A stretch of 48,348 bases of DNA, from positions 1 through 48,348 of the forward strand of contig CAJJDH010000019.1 of assembly GCA_905182905.1 (NCBI GenBank), written 5' to 3'. The position numbers and the translations under genes are program-made. Source of the DNA: a marine gamma proteobacterium HTCC2089 (GTDB lineage: Bacteria > Pseudomonadota > Gammaproteobacteria > Pseudomonadales > Azotimanducaceae). Shown here one piece after another: positions 1 through 8,294 of this stretch (the stretch's first letter is position 1; every line of letters begins with the position of its first letter). Under the pieces are notes generated by a model. That model was given only the letters and a program-made list of their open reading frames with translations, ran no database searches and had not been told where the DNA came from.

Positions 1-367
1 TATTCCTGACCTGCGCGGTAAACCACACCCGCGCTTGTTTGGTACGTTTCCGCGGGTATTGGGTCACTATGTGCGCGAACGCGGCGTGCTGAGTTTGCCA
101 GAAGCTGTTAGGCGGATGACCTCATTGTCTGCGCGCACGTTTGGTATGGTGGATAGAGGTGAAATTAAATCTGGCTATCACGCAGATCTGGTGCTCTTTC
201 AACCGGATGTGGTCATAGATCGCGCTACTTATGATGAGCCAATGCAAGCACCTGCTGGTATAGATGTGGTGGTTGTGAACGGTCAAATAGCGCTGCAAGG
301 CGATCAGCATAGTGGTCTTGGCGCAGGACAAATGCTGCGCTATAGACGCAGTGCGTTTGCAACATGA
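1..367 (+). CDS. N-acyl-D-amino-acid deacylase (amidohydrolase), C-terminal part only
   Basis: The frame is open from the window edge (first full codon at base 2) to TGA at 365-367, so only about 121 C-terminal residues are present. The piece contains RMTSLSARTFGMVDRGEI followed by GYHADLVLFQPDVV and an ending VVVNGQIALQG. This is the usual end of D-aminoacylase and dihydroorotase-like amidohydrolases, where the last strands rejoin the N-terminal beta-sandwich. The family removes the acyl group from N-acyl-D-amino acids using a Zn centre, but the metal ligands lie upstream and cannot be seen. The gene is convergent with the MutS-like gene, with 15 bases between them. Family assignment is fairly sure; substrate is inference. 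Confidence 0.8.
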   Translation, partial: IPDLRGKPHPRLFGTFPRVLGHYVRERGVLSLPEAVRRMTSLSARTFGMVDRGEIKSGYHADLVLFQPDVVIDRATYDEPMQAPAGIDVVVVNGQIALQGDQHSGLGAGQMLRYRRSAFAT

Positions 368-382
368 AGTTCGACGTACGGG

Positions 383-1741
383 TTAGCCGTTGTGGTTGTT
401 GTCCTTGGATGGGGTGTCGAGTAAATCGAAGACGCCTTCTTCGCGTAGAACGCGCATTCCTAAACGTTGGTTAGATACGCCATTGCGCAGACGGTAGTCA
501 AAGCGCAATTTGCCTTCGCTTTCGTCTGCTGCGAAGTATCGGCAAGCAATTTGCTGCGTATTCGTTAAGCCATCACTCAACTCAATCAGGTGTGATGAAA
601 ACAAAAACAAACAGTCCTCCTTGCTGGCAAATCTTTGCAAAATTGCCAGTGACGCATCTAAAGCATCTTTTACGTTAGTGCCTTTGAATGGTTCGTCTAA
701 CAACGCAACCACCCTGTTACCGTCTGCAATTGCTTGAGCTACCGCTTTGGCACGTAATGCCTCAGCGCGAAAATAGCTCACACCGTTATGTAAATCGTCG
801 CTCAGTGAAATGGCGCTAAACAAATGCTGTGCGGGCGTAAATTTGAAGCGCGTAGCGGGTACGCCCATGCCAAGGTGGGCAAGGTATAGGGCCGTAGCGA
901 TAGCGCGCAGATAAGTTGTCTTGCCCGCCATATTGGGGCCCGTTAAAAACACCACGCGCTTGTTTTGATCAAGTGCAACACTATTGGCTACAGCCGCTGG
1001 CACAAAAGGGTGAACCAAACCTTCTGCAGAAATAATTAACGAACCTTCTTCTAGGGTCGGCAGTATGAAGTCATTTTGGGTGGTCACGTCCGCCATGGCA
1101 ACGAGAGCGTCTACTTCATAAACCAAACTCAGTAGCCGTTTGATCGCACTCTTTTCATCTAACCGAAAAACTTGGTCGAGGCGTAAGATTGTCCAAAACC
1201 ATCCGCCGACATCATCGTCCTTTAACCGGCGGAAATTGGGTCGATTCAAAATCTCTTGTATTTCTGCAATGTACTCGGCAATTTCTCCGGCTGGCGCAGC
1301 CAAACTTGATTGAGCGATTAGAGCTTTTGCTTTGCGAATGAGTCGATTTGTTATCTGCACTCCAGTGATAATTTTATAGTAATACCGGTCGTGATTTGCA
1401 CGCAATGAAAAGGCGCTAAAAGTGAATTCGATAACATTACGGTGAGTGATAACCGGCATTACTTCGCTAAGGTAAGCATGGGTGCGATCTAAGGCATAAG
1501 CGGTAGGTATTCGAGCGAACGATTCACGTCTTTGAACAATGTAATCAATGGCTGCTTGGGTGTGGTGGATACGTTTGGCAGAAGACCAAGGTCTACCCAT
1601 ACGTCGATAAAGCGCATCTGCGCCACCATCGCTGCTAGTCAAATTACAAAATTCGAAAATTGACTTGTCAGCAGAGGTAGAGGTGAAAATGTTCAGATCA
1701 TTTAGTGTTTGTTGATCAAGTACAAGGGTGTCAGAGTCCAT
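383..1741 (-). CDS. Stand-alone MutS-type DNA mismatch-repair ATPase domain protein
   Basis: A 452-residue protein with the MutS ATPase (domain V) in its second half. Walker A GPNMAGKT is at about residues 268-275, Walker B VVALLDEPFKGTN at about 344-356, and the switch motif SSHLIEL at about 382-388. The first 240 residues are helical and could be a shortened lever/core region (domain III). The mismatch-recognition and connector domains of MutS (normally about 850 residues) are absent, as is the Smr nuclease domain of MutS2. A GGAGAGAG ribosome site lies just upstream of the ATG. No mutL or other repair gene is near. The fold is clear, but such short MutS homologues have no settled role and it should not be called mutS. 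Confidence 0.8.
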   Translation of the reverse strand: MDSDTLVLDQQTLNDLNIFTSTSADKSIFEFCNLTSSDGGADALYRRMGRPWSSAKRIHHTQAAIDYIVQRRESFARIPTAYALDRTHAYLSEVMPVITHRNVIEFTFSAFSLRANHDRYYYKIITGVQITNRLIRKAKALIAQSSLAAPAGEIAEYIAEIQEILNRPNFRRLKDDDVGGWFWTILRLDQVFRLDEKSAIKRLLSLVYEVDALVAMADVTTQNDFILPTLEEGSLIISAEGLVHPFVPAAVANSVALDQNKRVVFLTGPNMAGKTTYLRAIATALYLAHLGMGVPATRFKFTPAQHLFSAISLSDDLHNGVSYFRAEALRAKAVAQAIADGNRVVALLDEPFKGTNVKDALDASLAILQRFASKEDCLFLFSSHLIELSDGLTNTQQIACRYFAADESEGKLRFDYRLRNGVSNQRLGMRVLREEGVFDLLDTPSKDNNHNG

Positions 1742-2047
1742 CAGCTCTCTCCTATAAGCATGCGGTCGTAGCCAAGGTCTGTTTGTAGCGCTGTTTAAGC
1801 TTTCTGTTTCTATCGGAGAGCAACAAATGGCGATTTAATCTGTTCATTACAGCAACCATAACCTAAACCCTAAACGGCAATCATAAAAAATAATAGCGAC
1901 GGATGGCGCTTTTTCGCTATCAGGTAGTCCGTCAGGATGCTGGCGTGAGCCTTGCCTTCAACGTCACAAAAAAGCAGACTTCCCGCTAACAAAATTTCGC
2001 CAGCAATATCTGGCCCGCCAAAACCTTTTAAGACCATTGGAGTAGTA
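1742..2047. other. Divergent intergenic region, 306 bp
   Basis: This lies between the minus-strand MutS-like gene and the plus-strand crotonase gene and should hold both promoters. A ribosome site for the MutS-like gene is at its left end and GGAG (2039-2042) for the crotonase at its right end. Reading frames that cross it (1870-2070 minus, and an upstream extension of the crotonase frame from 1952) show no protein-like composition. I see no clear terminator, repeat array or RNA gene. Confidence 0.5.
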
Positions 2048-2845
2048 ATGACCTTTCTAACAAGAAGCATAAATGATCATGTGTTGACTCTTACCATGTC
2101 TAGTCCCGACACGCGCAACGCTTTGACCGGCCCAGATCAGTTTGAAGATTTTGAGCGCACTTGTGACGAAATCAACGACAACAAGTCTATTCGCGCCGTG
2201 GTGTTAACCGGAGAAGGCTCAGCTTTCTGTGCCGGTGGCAACGTGAAGGATATGCGCGATCGCACGGGTCTTTTTAGCGGCGACCCCTATGATCAGGCGG
2301 ACTCCTATCGACGCGGCATTCAGCGCATTCCACGCGCAATCTATGCGTTGAACGTGCCGATTATTGCGGCTGTAAATGGGCCTGCAGTTGGCGCTGGTTG
2401 TGATTTGGCGACAATGTGTGATATCCGTATCGCCAGTGAAAAAGCCATGTTTGCCGAGAGCTTTGTGAAACTAGGTATCATTCCCGGAGATGGCGGGGCA
2501 TGGTTTTTGCCAAGGGCAGTAGGCTATTCTAATGCGTGCATGATGGCGTTTTCTGGAGAGGCGGTAAAAGCAGAAGCAGCGCTGCGAATGGGCTTGGTTT
2601 CTGAAGTTGTCGCAGCGGAAGAACTTGTTGCAAGAGCGCAAACTATTGCAGCAGGTATTGCAGCCAATCCACCTCACGCGGTGCGCTTAACTAAGCAGCT
2701 AATGCGCGCGAGCCAAAACGCGACTCTAGATGAGCTGCTCGACAAGTCGGCGGCTTTCCAAGCTGTTTGTCATGCCGAGCCAGACCATATGGAAGCGGTG
2801 CACGCGTTTTTTGAAAAGCGTCCAGGTAATTACCGCGAGCAGTAA
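2048..2845 (+). CDS. Enoyl-CoA hydratase/isomerase family protein (crotonase fold)
   Basis: The ATG at 2048 has GGAG five bases upstream and gives 265 residues; the open frame extends back to 1952 but that extension is not family-like. The oxyanion-hole segment GSAFCAGGNVKDM is near residues 58-69, and VGAGCDLATMCDIRIAS near 114-130. At the positions of the two catalytic glutamates of rat mitochondrial hydratase this protein has Asp119 and a non-acidic residue. An acidic residue sits instead in IIPGDGGAWFLPR (Asp148), as in PaaG-like isomerases. Isomerase or another crotonase reaction is therefore more likely than simple hydration. The next gene (GNAT) is on the opposite strand. Confidence 0.85.
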   Translation: MTFLTRSINDHVLTLTMSSPDTRNALTGPDQFEDFERTCDEINDNKSIRAVVLTGEGSAFCAGGNVKDMRDRTGLFSGDPYDQADSYRRGIQRIPRAIYALNVPIIAAVNGPAVGAGCDLATMCDIRIASEKAMFAESFVKLGIIPGDGGAWFLPRAVGYSNACMMAFSGEAVKAEAALRMGLVSEVVAAEELVARAQTIAAGIAANPPHAVRLTKQLMRASQNATLDELLDKSAAFQAVCHAEPDHMEAVHAFFEKRPGNYREQ

Positions 2846-3040
2846 GACTGTAATCTCCCATAAGGGCAGCATGTTTAGCGAATAGACATGCTTGCCCAAA
2901 TTTTGCCCAATCTAAATATCTTCCAACCCATAGCTTAGTCACGCGTCTGTCGAGTAGTAATTTTGGTTTAAGGTAAACACCCATAACGTTCTCGAATATA
3001 GACTTGAAATTGATTCGTCTAACTCATCCGGAGAACGACT

Positions 3041-3514
3041 TTATTCTCCCAACCACTTAATTGCGCGTATCAATTCATTATCAAAACCATGGCTGGAGTA
3101 TAAGGTCTTGGCTCTGTCATTTTTGTTGAACACATGCAGTGATAGGGAGTGCGCGCCACGAGACTTCACAACGTCCTCGGTATGTTGCAAGAGTGTTCTC
3201 CCTAATCCTTGACCGCGTGCTTCCGGTGATACAACTATAGCTTCTAGGTGTGCACTTGGCGCATGGCTTAGAAGCTCCTCACGCATGGTCACTAACACAA
3301 AGCCCAAAATACGGTCTGCGTTATTCACCGCAACGTTCAGAAAAGACTGATCTGCATTATCCGCTAACACGGCTTGCAGCAAGGGTACATCTCCGTGCCA
3401 AAGATCTTCTGGTTTACGTGCTTCAGGAATGTCGAAATCTGCAAGTAACGGTAACAACTCCATTAGTCTTTCTTGGTCGTTGAGGGTGGCGTTGCGGATA
3501 AAAATTTGGCTCAT
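3041..3514 (-). CDS. GNAT family N-acetyltransferase
   Basis: 157 residues, the usual length for a single GNAT domain. The acetyl-CoA pyrophosphate-binding motif is visible as EAIVVSPEARGQGLGRTLL at about residues 91-109, and the C-terminal strand region NKNDRAKTLYSSHGFD is typical. The N-terminus IFIRNATLNDQERLMELLPLLADFD is also family-like. The enzyme would transfer an acetyl group from acetyl-CoA to an amine, but the acceptor cannot be read from sequence. The gene is divergent from the amino-acid permease with 95 bases between them and has no strong Shine-Dalgarno sequence. Confidence 0.85.
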   Translation of the reverse strand: MSQIFIRNATLNDQERLMELLPLLADFDIPEARKPEDLWHGDVPLLQAVLADNADQSFLNVAVNNADRILGFVLVTMREELLSHAPSAHLEAIVVSPEARGQGLGRTLLQHTEDVVKSRGAHSLSLHVFNKNDRAKTLYSSHGFDNELIRAIKWLGE

Positions 3515-3609
3515 TTGCGTGCCTGATTGTTATAGTGGGGAGTGGTTCATCGGGGGCGCATTCTAAGCCCTGCAATTAGCGTTGTCAGTTCTGTCACCAA
3601 GGTTTTTAA

Positions 3610-4920
3610 ATGACTTCATCTTCGGATTTTTTCTCGTCGCGGACGGCGATCACTCTGGTTGTCGCTAATATGATTGGTACAGGCGTGTTCACTAGTTTGG
3701 GATTCCAACTATTGGATATTCAGTCTGCGCCTATTATTTTGGTTTTATGGTTTATTGGCGGCGTTGTCGCCTTGTGTGGTGCCTTGTGTTACGCAGAACT
3801 AGGTGCAGCCCTGCCAAGGTCTGGGGGCGAGTACAATTTCCTTAGCCGTATTTATCACCCTAGCGCGGGGTTTGTGTCGGGTTGGGTATCGGTAACCGTT
3901 GGTTTTTCTGCGCCTACGGCTGCCGCGGCTATTACAGCTGCCACCTATTTCAAATCGGTCTTTCCTGAAACGCCAGTAATGCCTATGGGTTTAGGCTTGG
4001 TAGCGTTAATCGGTGCTCTACACTTTGGTAGTCGTCGTGGCAGCGCTAACTTCCAGCAGTTATTTACGTCTATCAAGATTTTGCTCATTTTGGTCTTTAT
4101 TGGTGCTGCTTGGTGGCAAGTAGGTCAACTCCAATCTGTAGTTTGGGTGCCGCGTGTGGAGGATTTTTCTCTTGTTGGCACTGGCGCATTTGCCGTTGCA
4201 TTGATTTATGTCAACTACGCTTACACGGGCTGGAATGCGGCTACCTACTTGAGTGGGGAGGTTGAAAATCCAACCCAAGCACTGCCGAGAATCCTCGTCA
4301 TTGGCACAGCGCTGGTTACAGTCCTTTATTTACTGCTTCATGCCATGTTTTTGTCTGTGGCGCCTATGTCTGCGATGGCGGGTAAGGCTGAAATTGGTTT
4401 TGTGGTTGCGGGGTTTGCTTTTGGTGAAACTGGAGCCAAAGTGGTGGGGGTTATGCTAAGTATTCTGTTGATCTCCACAGTAAGCGCCATGTTGCTGGCT
4501 GGCCCGCGGGCATTACAAGTAATGGGACAAGATTTTCGCGTTTTTTCTTGGTTGGCCAAGGAGACGAAGAGCGGTGTGCCTGCAATCGCAGTAGGGCTGC
4601 AGGTTGCCATAACCTTGTTGCTCATCATTACTTCTAGTTTTGAAAGCATTATCATTTTCTCAGGCACCATTTTGGCGTTGAATTCATTGTTAACGGTGCT
4701 TGGATTATCAGTACTGCGGGTACGCGAGCCGAACCTACCTCGACCTTTTCGGCTGCCATGGTATCCGCTGCCTTTGGTGGTTTATGCGGTGATCGTCAGT
4801 TGGACGTTGGTTTATCTAGTTATTGAACGACCTGTTGAGGTGCTGTGGGCGCTAGGGCTTATTGCACTGGGTTTATTGGTCTATGTTGTTTCGGCAAAGC
4901 TAGAATCATCTACCCAGTGA
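3610..4920 (+). CDS. APC family amino-acid permease
   Basis: A 436-residue inner-membrane protein with about 12 hydrophobic segments. The first helix carries ANMIGTGVFTSLG, the broken-helix substrate site of the amino acid-polyamine-organocation family. The segment GALCYAELGAALPRSGGEYNFL is also diagnostic. Such proteins take up or exchange amino acids using the proton or a product gradient; the exact substrate is not readable. It precedes a crotonase and a sodium symporter on the same strand, but the 145-base gap to the crotonase argues for a separate promoter there. Confidence 0.88.
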   Translation: MTSSSDFFSSRTAITLVVANMIGTGVFTSLGFQLLDIQSAPIILVLWFIGGVVALCGALCYAELGAALPRSGGEYNFLSRIYHPSAGFVSGWVSVTVGFSAPTAAAAITAATYFKSVFPETPVMPMGLGLVALIGALHFGSRRGSANFQQLFTSIKILLILVFIGAAWWQVGQLQSVVWVPRVEDFSLVGTGAFAVALIYVNYAYTGWNAATYLSGEVENPTQALPRILVIGTALVTVLYLLLHAMFLSVAPMSAMAGKAEIGFVVAGFAFGETGAKVVGVMLSILLISTVSAMLLAGPRALQVMGQDFRVFSWLAKETKSGVPAIAVGLQVAITLLLIITSSFESIIIFSGTILALNSLLTVLGLSVLRVREPNLPRPFRLPWYPLPLVVYAVIVSWTLVYLVIERPVEVLWALGLIALGLLVYVVSAKLESSTQ

Positions 4921-5065
4921 TTAGATATTACATTTAGCCCTCGCGCTTAATTTGGTCGCGTTTTATTTACCATATTGGACGTATTTTTGCGCCGTTTCCG
5001 CTAAGGTTTGCGGTTGATATTAAGCGCAAGTTTTGCCCATTGTTTTAGTGAAAAAAGGATTAGTA

Positions 5066-5878
5066 ATGAGTCAGACACCACATTTAGCCGAATCCATAAT
5101 AGACGGCGTAGCAACATTGACGATGAACCGTCCAGAAGCGCGTAACGCTATGAGCGCAGAGATGATTCAGGGTTTAATGGAGGCACTACCTCGGTTGGCA
5201 ATGGACGCAAACGTGCGCTGTGTAGTGCTAACCGGTGCGGGTAGCGCATTCTGTGCTGGCGGTGATGTGAAAGGTTTTGCCGCTGCCGGAGACGGCACTG
5301 GTGCATCCACCCCGATAACGGTGGAGCAACGAGCACAGTCTTTACGCGGTGGTTTTGAGGTGGCTCGTATGCTGCATGAAATGCCTAAGCCTACTCTAGC
5401 GGCCATCCCCGGCGCTGCTGCTGGAGCTGGCTGCTCATTGGCACTGGCTTGCGATTTACGTATCGCAGTGGATACCGCCAAGATCACTACGGCATTTTCA
5501 AAAGTCGGGCTATCTGGCGACTACGGTATGTCTTACTTCTTGCCGTTGTTGGTGGGCCACACCAAGGCTCGGGAGTTGATGTTTACCGCTCAGGTCATTA
5601 CTGGGGAGCAAGCATTGGCCCTCGGCATGATCAATAAATCAGTCTCCGCTGAGGCGTTTCCACAAGCTGTACAAATAATGGCGGCTGAACTTGCCTCACT
5701 ACCAACGGTAGCTCTGGGTTATATGAAGAAAAACCTAAATGCGAGCAACACACTGAGCTTGAGTCAAATTTTGGACGGTGAAGCACAGTCTATGGCGCGG
5801 TGTTTTACCACTGAAGATCATAAGAGTGCGGCACAAGCTTTTGTGGAGAAACGCGCACCAGAATTTAAAGGTCGATAA
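5066..5878 (+). CDS. Enoyl-CoA hydratase/isomerase family protein (second crotonase)
   Basis: The chosen ATG at 5066 follows AAAGGAT with six bases of spacing and gives 270 residues; a longer frame opens at 5033 but adds non-family sequence. GSAFCAGGDVKGF marks the oxyanion hole, and AGAGCSLALACDLRIAV the central helix. Rat hydratase Glu144 corresponds to Ser124 here, and the Glu164 position also lacks Glu. Asp152 in GLSGDYGMSYFLP matches the acidic position of isomerase-like members. The end, FVEKRAPEFKGR, is standard. The symporter starts two bases after the stop, so the two are almost certainly cotranscribed, perhaps coupling uptake to CoA-ester catabolism. Confidence 0.86.
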   Translation: MSQTPHLAESIIDGVATLTMNRPEARNAMSAEMIQGLMEALPRLAMDANVRCVVLTGAGSAFCAGGDVKGFAAAGDGTGASTPITVEQRAQSLRGGFEVARMLHEMPKPTLAAIPGAAAGAGCSLALACDLRIAVDTAKITTAFSKVGLSGDYGMSYFLPLLVGHTKARELMFTAQVITGEQALALGMINKSVSAEAFPQAVQIMAAELASLPTVALGYMKKNLNASNTLSLSQILDGEAQSMARCFTTEDHKSAAQAFVEKRAPEFKGR

Positions 5879-5880
5879 CT

Positions 5881-7227
5881 ATGAGTTCTGGCGCTGGATC
5901 ATCGGCTTGGGGTTCCACAGGTGGATTCTTAATGGCCTCAATTGGCTTTGCCGTGGGGTTGGGCAATATCTGGCGCTTTCCTTACGTTACTGGTGAAAAC
6001 GGCGGTTCCGCATTTGTTATAGTCTATTTAGGCTGCGCGTTCCTAATTGGTGTGCCTATTTTGATGGCTGAGATAATGTTGGGTCGCCGAGGTGCTCTTA
6101 GCCCTTCGGCCTCAATTGCATCTGCTGCAGGCGATGCCGGATTATCCCGCCGTTGGTCTTGGGTTGGCGGGCTTACCGTGTCCACAGCTTTTCTTATTCA
6201 AATGGCCTACGCAGTCGTGGCGGGCTGGGTACTGTATTACTTTTACTTAGCTTTAACTGGCCAGATGCCTGGCGCAGACAGTCTCATCGCAAAAACGGCT
6301 TTTGATAATTTGTTACTCAATGTGCCAGTTTCTATATTTTGGACGGTTTTAGCCTTAGTTACCGCGGGCGCCATTATTTGCGCGGGAGTCCAACAGGGTA
6401 TTGAACGGGCAGTGAAAATACTGATGCCAACATTGTTTGCGTTGCTGTTGGTGTTGTTTGTTTTCAATATCTTTGCTGGCGGAGTGCCAGAAACTTTGGC
6501 GTATTTGTTCTTACCAGATTTTTCTAAAATCAGCGCAGACACATTTCTTGCGGCTTTAAGTCAGGCGTTTTTCTCTATTGGGGTGGCCATGGGCGGGATG
6601 ATGATGTTCGGTGCGTATCTGCCCAAGTCTATTTCTATTGGTAAGTGCGCGTTGATTATTGTTGCCGCTGATACAGGCGTAGCATTATTGGCAGGTTTAG
6701 TCATTTTTCCAATGGTCTTTAACAACGGCATGGCCCCTGACGCGGGTACTGGGCTTATTTTTCTAACGCTACCTTTGGCATTCCACCAGATGTGGGGCGG
6801 GGAAGTGGTAGCAGTGTTGTTTTTCTTGCTGCTTTCAGTAGCCGCCGTGACATCGATGGTCGGCTTAGCAGAACCTATTACTGGTTCAGTGATGCAATGG
6901 CTGAAAGTCTCTAGAGTCAAAGCTACATTGCTAGCCACAGGCACTTTGCTGCCGTTCAGTATTATGAGTGTTCTTACCTACAATCACTGGGCAGACCTCT
7001 CTTTATTTGGCAACTCGTTAGGCGCTCTGGTGGACTATATTCCTAACCAAGTCTTCTTGCCGCTAGGGGGCTTGCTAATCGCGCTATTGGTTGCGTGGCT
7101 CTTACCCAAGCAAATGGCTGCGGATGAGCTAGCTATTGAGAAACCACTTTACTTCAACGTTTGGTATCAACTGATGCGCTTTGTCGTGGTGCCCGCGATT
7201 TTTATTATTTTGCTGACTAACATTTAG
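5881..7227 (+). CDS. Sodium-dependent transporter, neurotransmitter:sodium symporter (SNF) family
   Basis: 448 residues and about 11-12 membrane helices. The first helix holds GFAVGLGNIWRFPYVTGENG, the highly conserved sodium and substrate site of LeuT/TnaT/MhsT-type transporters, and ILMAEIMLGRRG follows in helix 2. Members import amino acids or related zwitterions with Na+. The start codon is two bases after the crotonase stop, with AAAGGTCG inside the crotonase end as ribosome site. A Na+-driven importer fits, but does not prove, a marine lifestyle. The substrate cannot be assigned. Confidence 0.9.
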   Translation: MSSGAGSSAWGSTGGFLMASIGFAVGLGNIWRFPYVTGENGGSAFVIVYLGCAFLIGVPILMAEIMLGRRGALSPSASIASAAGDAGLSRRWSWVGGLTVSTAFLIQMAYAVVAGWVLYYFYLALTGQMPGADSLIAKTAFDNLLLNVPVSIFWTVLALVTAGAIICAGVQQGIERAVKILMPTLFALLLVLFVFNIFAGGVPETLAYLFLPDFSKISADTFLAALSQAFFSIGVAMGGMMMFGAYLPKSISIGKCALIIVAADTGVALLAGLVIFPMVFNNGMAPDAGTGLIFLTLPLAFHQMWGGEVVAVLFFLLLSVAAVTSMVGLAEPITGSVMQWLKVSRVKATLLATGTLLPFSIMSVLTYNHWADLSLFGNSLGALVDYIPNQVFLPLGGLLIALLVAWLLPKQMAADELAIEKPLYFNVWYQLMRFVVVPAIFIILLTNI

Positions 7228-7271
7228 TCAATTACGGCAAATTTCTGCACATAACAGGAAAGGATTGATTA

Positions 7272-8129
7272 GTGGAGTTGAGCTATAGAGGTAGCGTGAA
7301 TAGTTGGGAGTGTGACGAAAACAATCACCTCAACGTAAGATTTTGCGAGCAAAAATTATGGCAAACCCTTTCTGCTGGGTTCATTAGCAGCGGGCTAATT
7401 AGTCCGAGTAAGGTTGATTTGCTGTTGTCGCGAACGCGCCGCCAGCATTCGCGCTTTCAAAATGAGTCTCGGCTAGCCGCGCCGCTTACGGGCTATTTTG
7501 GTTTGCTACAACACGAGGAATTCAATGTTATTGCTGAACTGCGCAATGATATTACTGGTGAAGTAGCTTGTTCAGCTGTCTATCAAGTTGCTGACTTAGC
7601 TAGCGTTGGAGAGCTCACATTTGAGTCTCATGAGTCTCTAAGCTACGCACTCCCGCGAGGTATTGCAGAGGATTTACCCTTCGCTAAGTTATCCTTGCCT
7701 GAGGCCTTGGATAAAGGTTTTCGGCCCATCGGGCAGGGTATCATCCAACAAGAAGAATGTTCTGGGTCTGGGCTAATGATGTTACACAACTACATGGGGC
7801 GGATTTCTGACTCTATGCCGCATTTATGGCGCAGTTTTGAAGGCGATGGAGAGCCGGATTCTAACGAAGGCGGTGCGGTGTTAGAGTTTAGAAAGCGATT
7901 CTATAGTCCACTAAAGCTGTCTGATCGTTATGTAGTAGTTTCAGGCATGCTTGATGTGGCACCTAAGGTACAACAATTTGCCCACCTAATGTTCAACCTT
8001 GAAACACAACAATGTAGTGTTTCAGCCCATGCAGTGGCTGTAAGAATGGACCTTATTGCAAGGAAAGCGAAATCGCTTAGCCCAGTAGAACAACAACGGT
8101 TACGTGGGCTGTGTATTCAAAGTTATTGA
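7272..8129 (+). CDS. Acyl-CoA thioesterase-like protein with two hot-dog domains
   Basis: A GTG start at 7272 is preceded by AGGAAAGGAT and gives 285 residues. The N-terminal half begins YRGSVNSWECDENNHLNV, matching the WxxDENGHLN signature of 4-hydroxybenzoyl-CoA-type thioesterases, where the Asp is catalytic. A second region from about residue 145, with LMMLHNYMGRISDSMPHL and later FRKRFYSPLKLSDRYVV, resembles a second hot-dog domain. It probably hydrolyses an acyl-CoA. It lies 44 bases downstream of the symporter and upstream of an acyl-CoA ligase, which fits CoA-ester metabolism. Fold assignment is reasonable; substrate unknown. Confidence 0.65.
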   Translation: MELSYRGSVNSWECDENNHLNVRFCEQKLWQTLSAGFISSGLISPSKVDLLLSRTRRQHSRFQNESRLAAPLTGYFGLLQHEEFNVIAELRNDITGEVACSAVYQVADLASVGELTFESHESLSYALPRGIAEDLPFAKLSLPEALDKGFRPIGQGIIQQEECSGSGLMMLHNYMGRISDSMPHLWRSFEGDGEPDSNEGGAVLEFRKRFYSPLKLSDRYVVVSGMLDVAPKVQQFAHLMFNLETQQCSVSAHAVAVRMDLIARKAKSLSPVEQQRLRGLCIQSY

Positions 8130-8294
8130 ATGGCTTTGGCTGTCTTTAGCTAGTCAAATTAGTAAGAAAAAAAGACTTTGATCGAATAGCAGAAAAGACA
8201 CTCTATCGGTTTTATACCCCTTCGACCCGCAACACTATTGCAGTTGGAGAGGTTAAGTTCCAACAATAAAAATTCCAACGAGAATGTGGAAAAT

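Noticed and set aside
1859..1874. Telomere-like AACCTAAACCCTAAAC
   Set aside because: Only about two and a half imperfect units; likely chance in non-coding DNA.
1870..2070. Minus-strand 66-codon open frame upstream of the first crotonase
   Set aside because: It overlaps the crotonase start and its ribosome site, has no family-like composition, and lacks its own Shine-Dalgarno.
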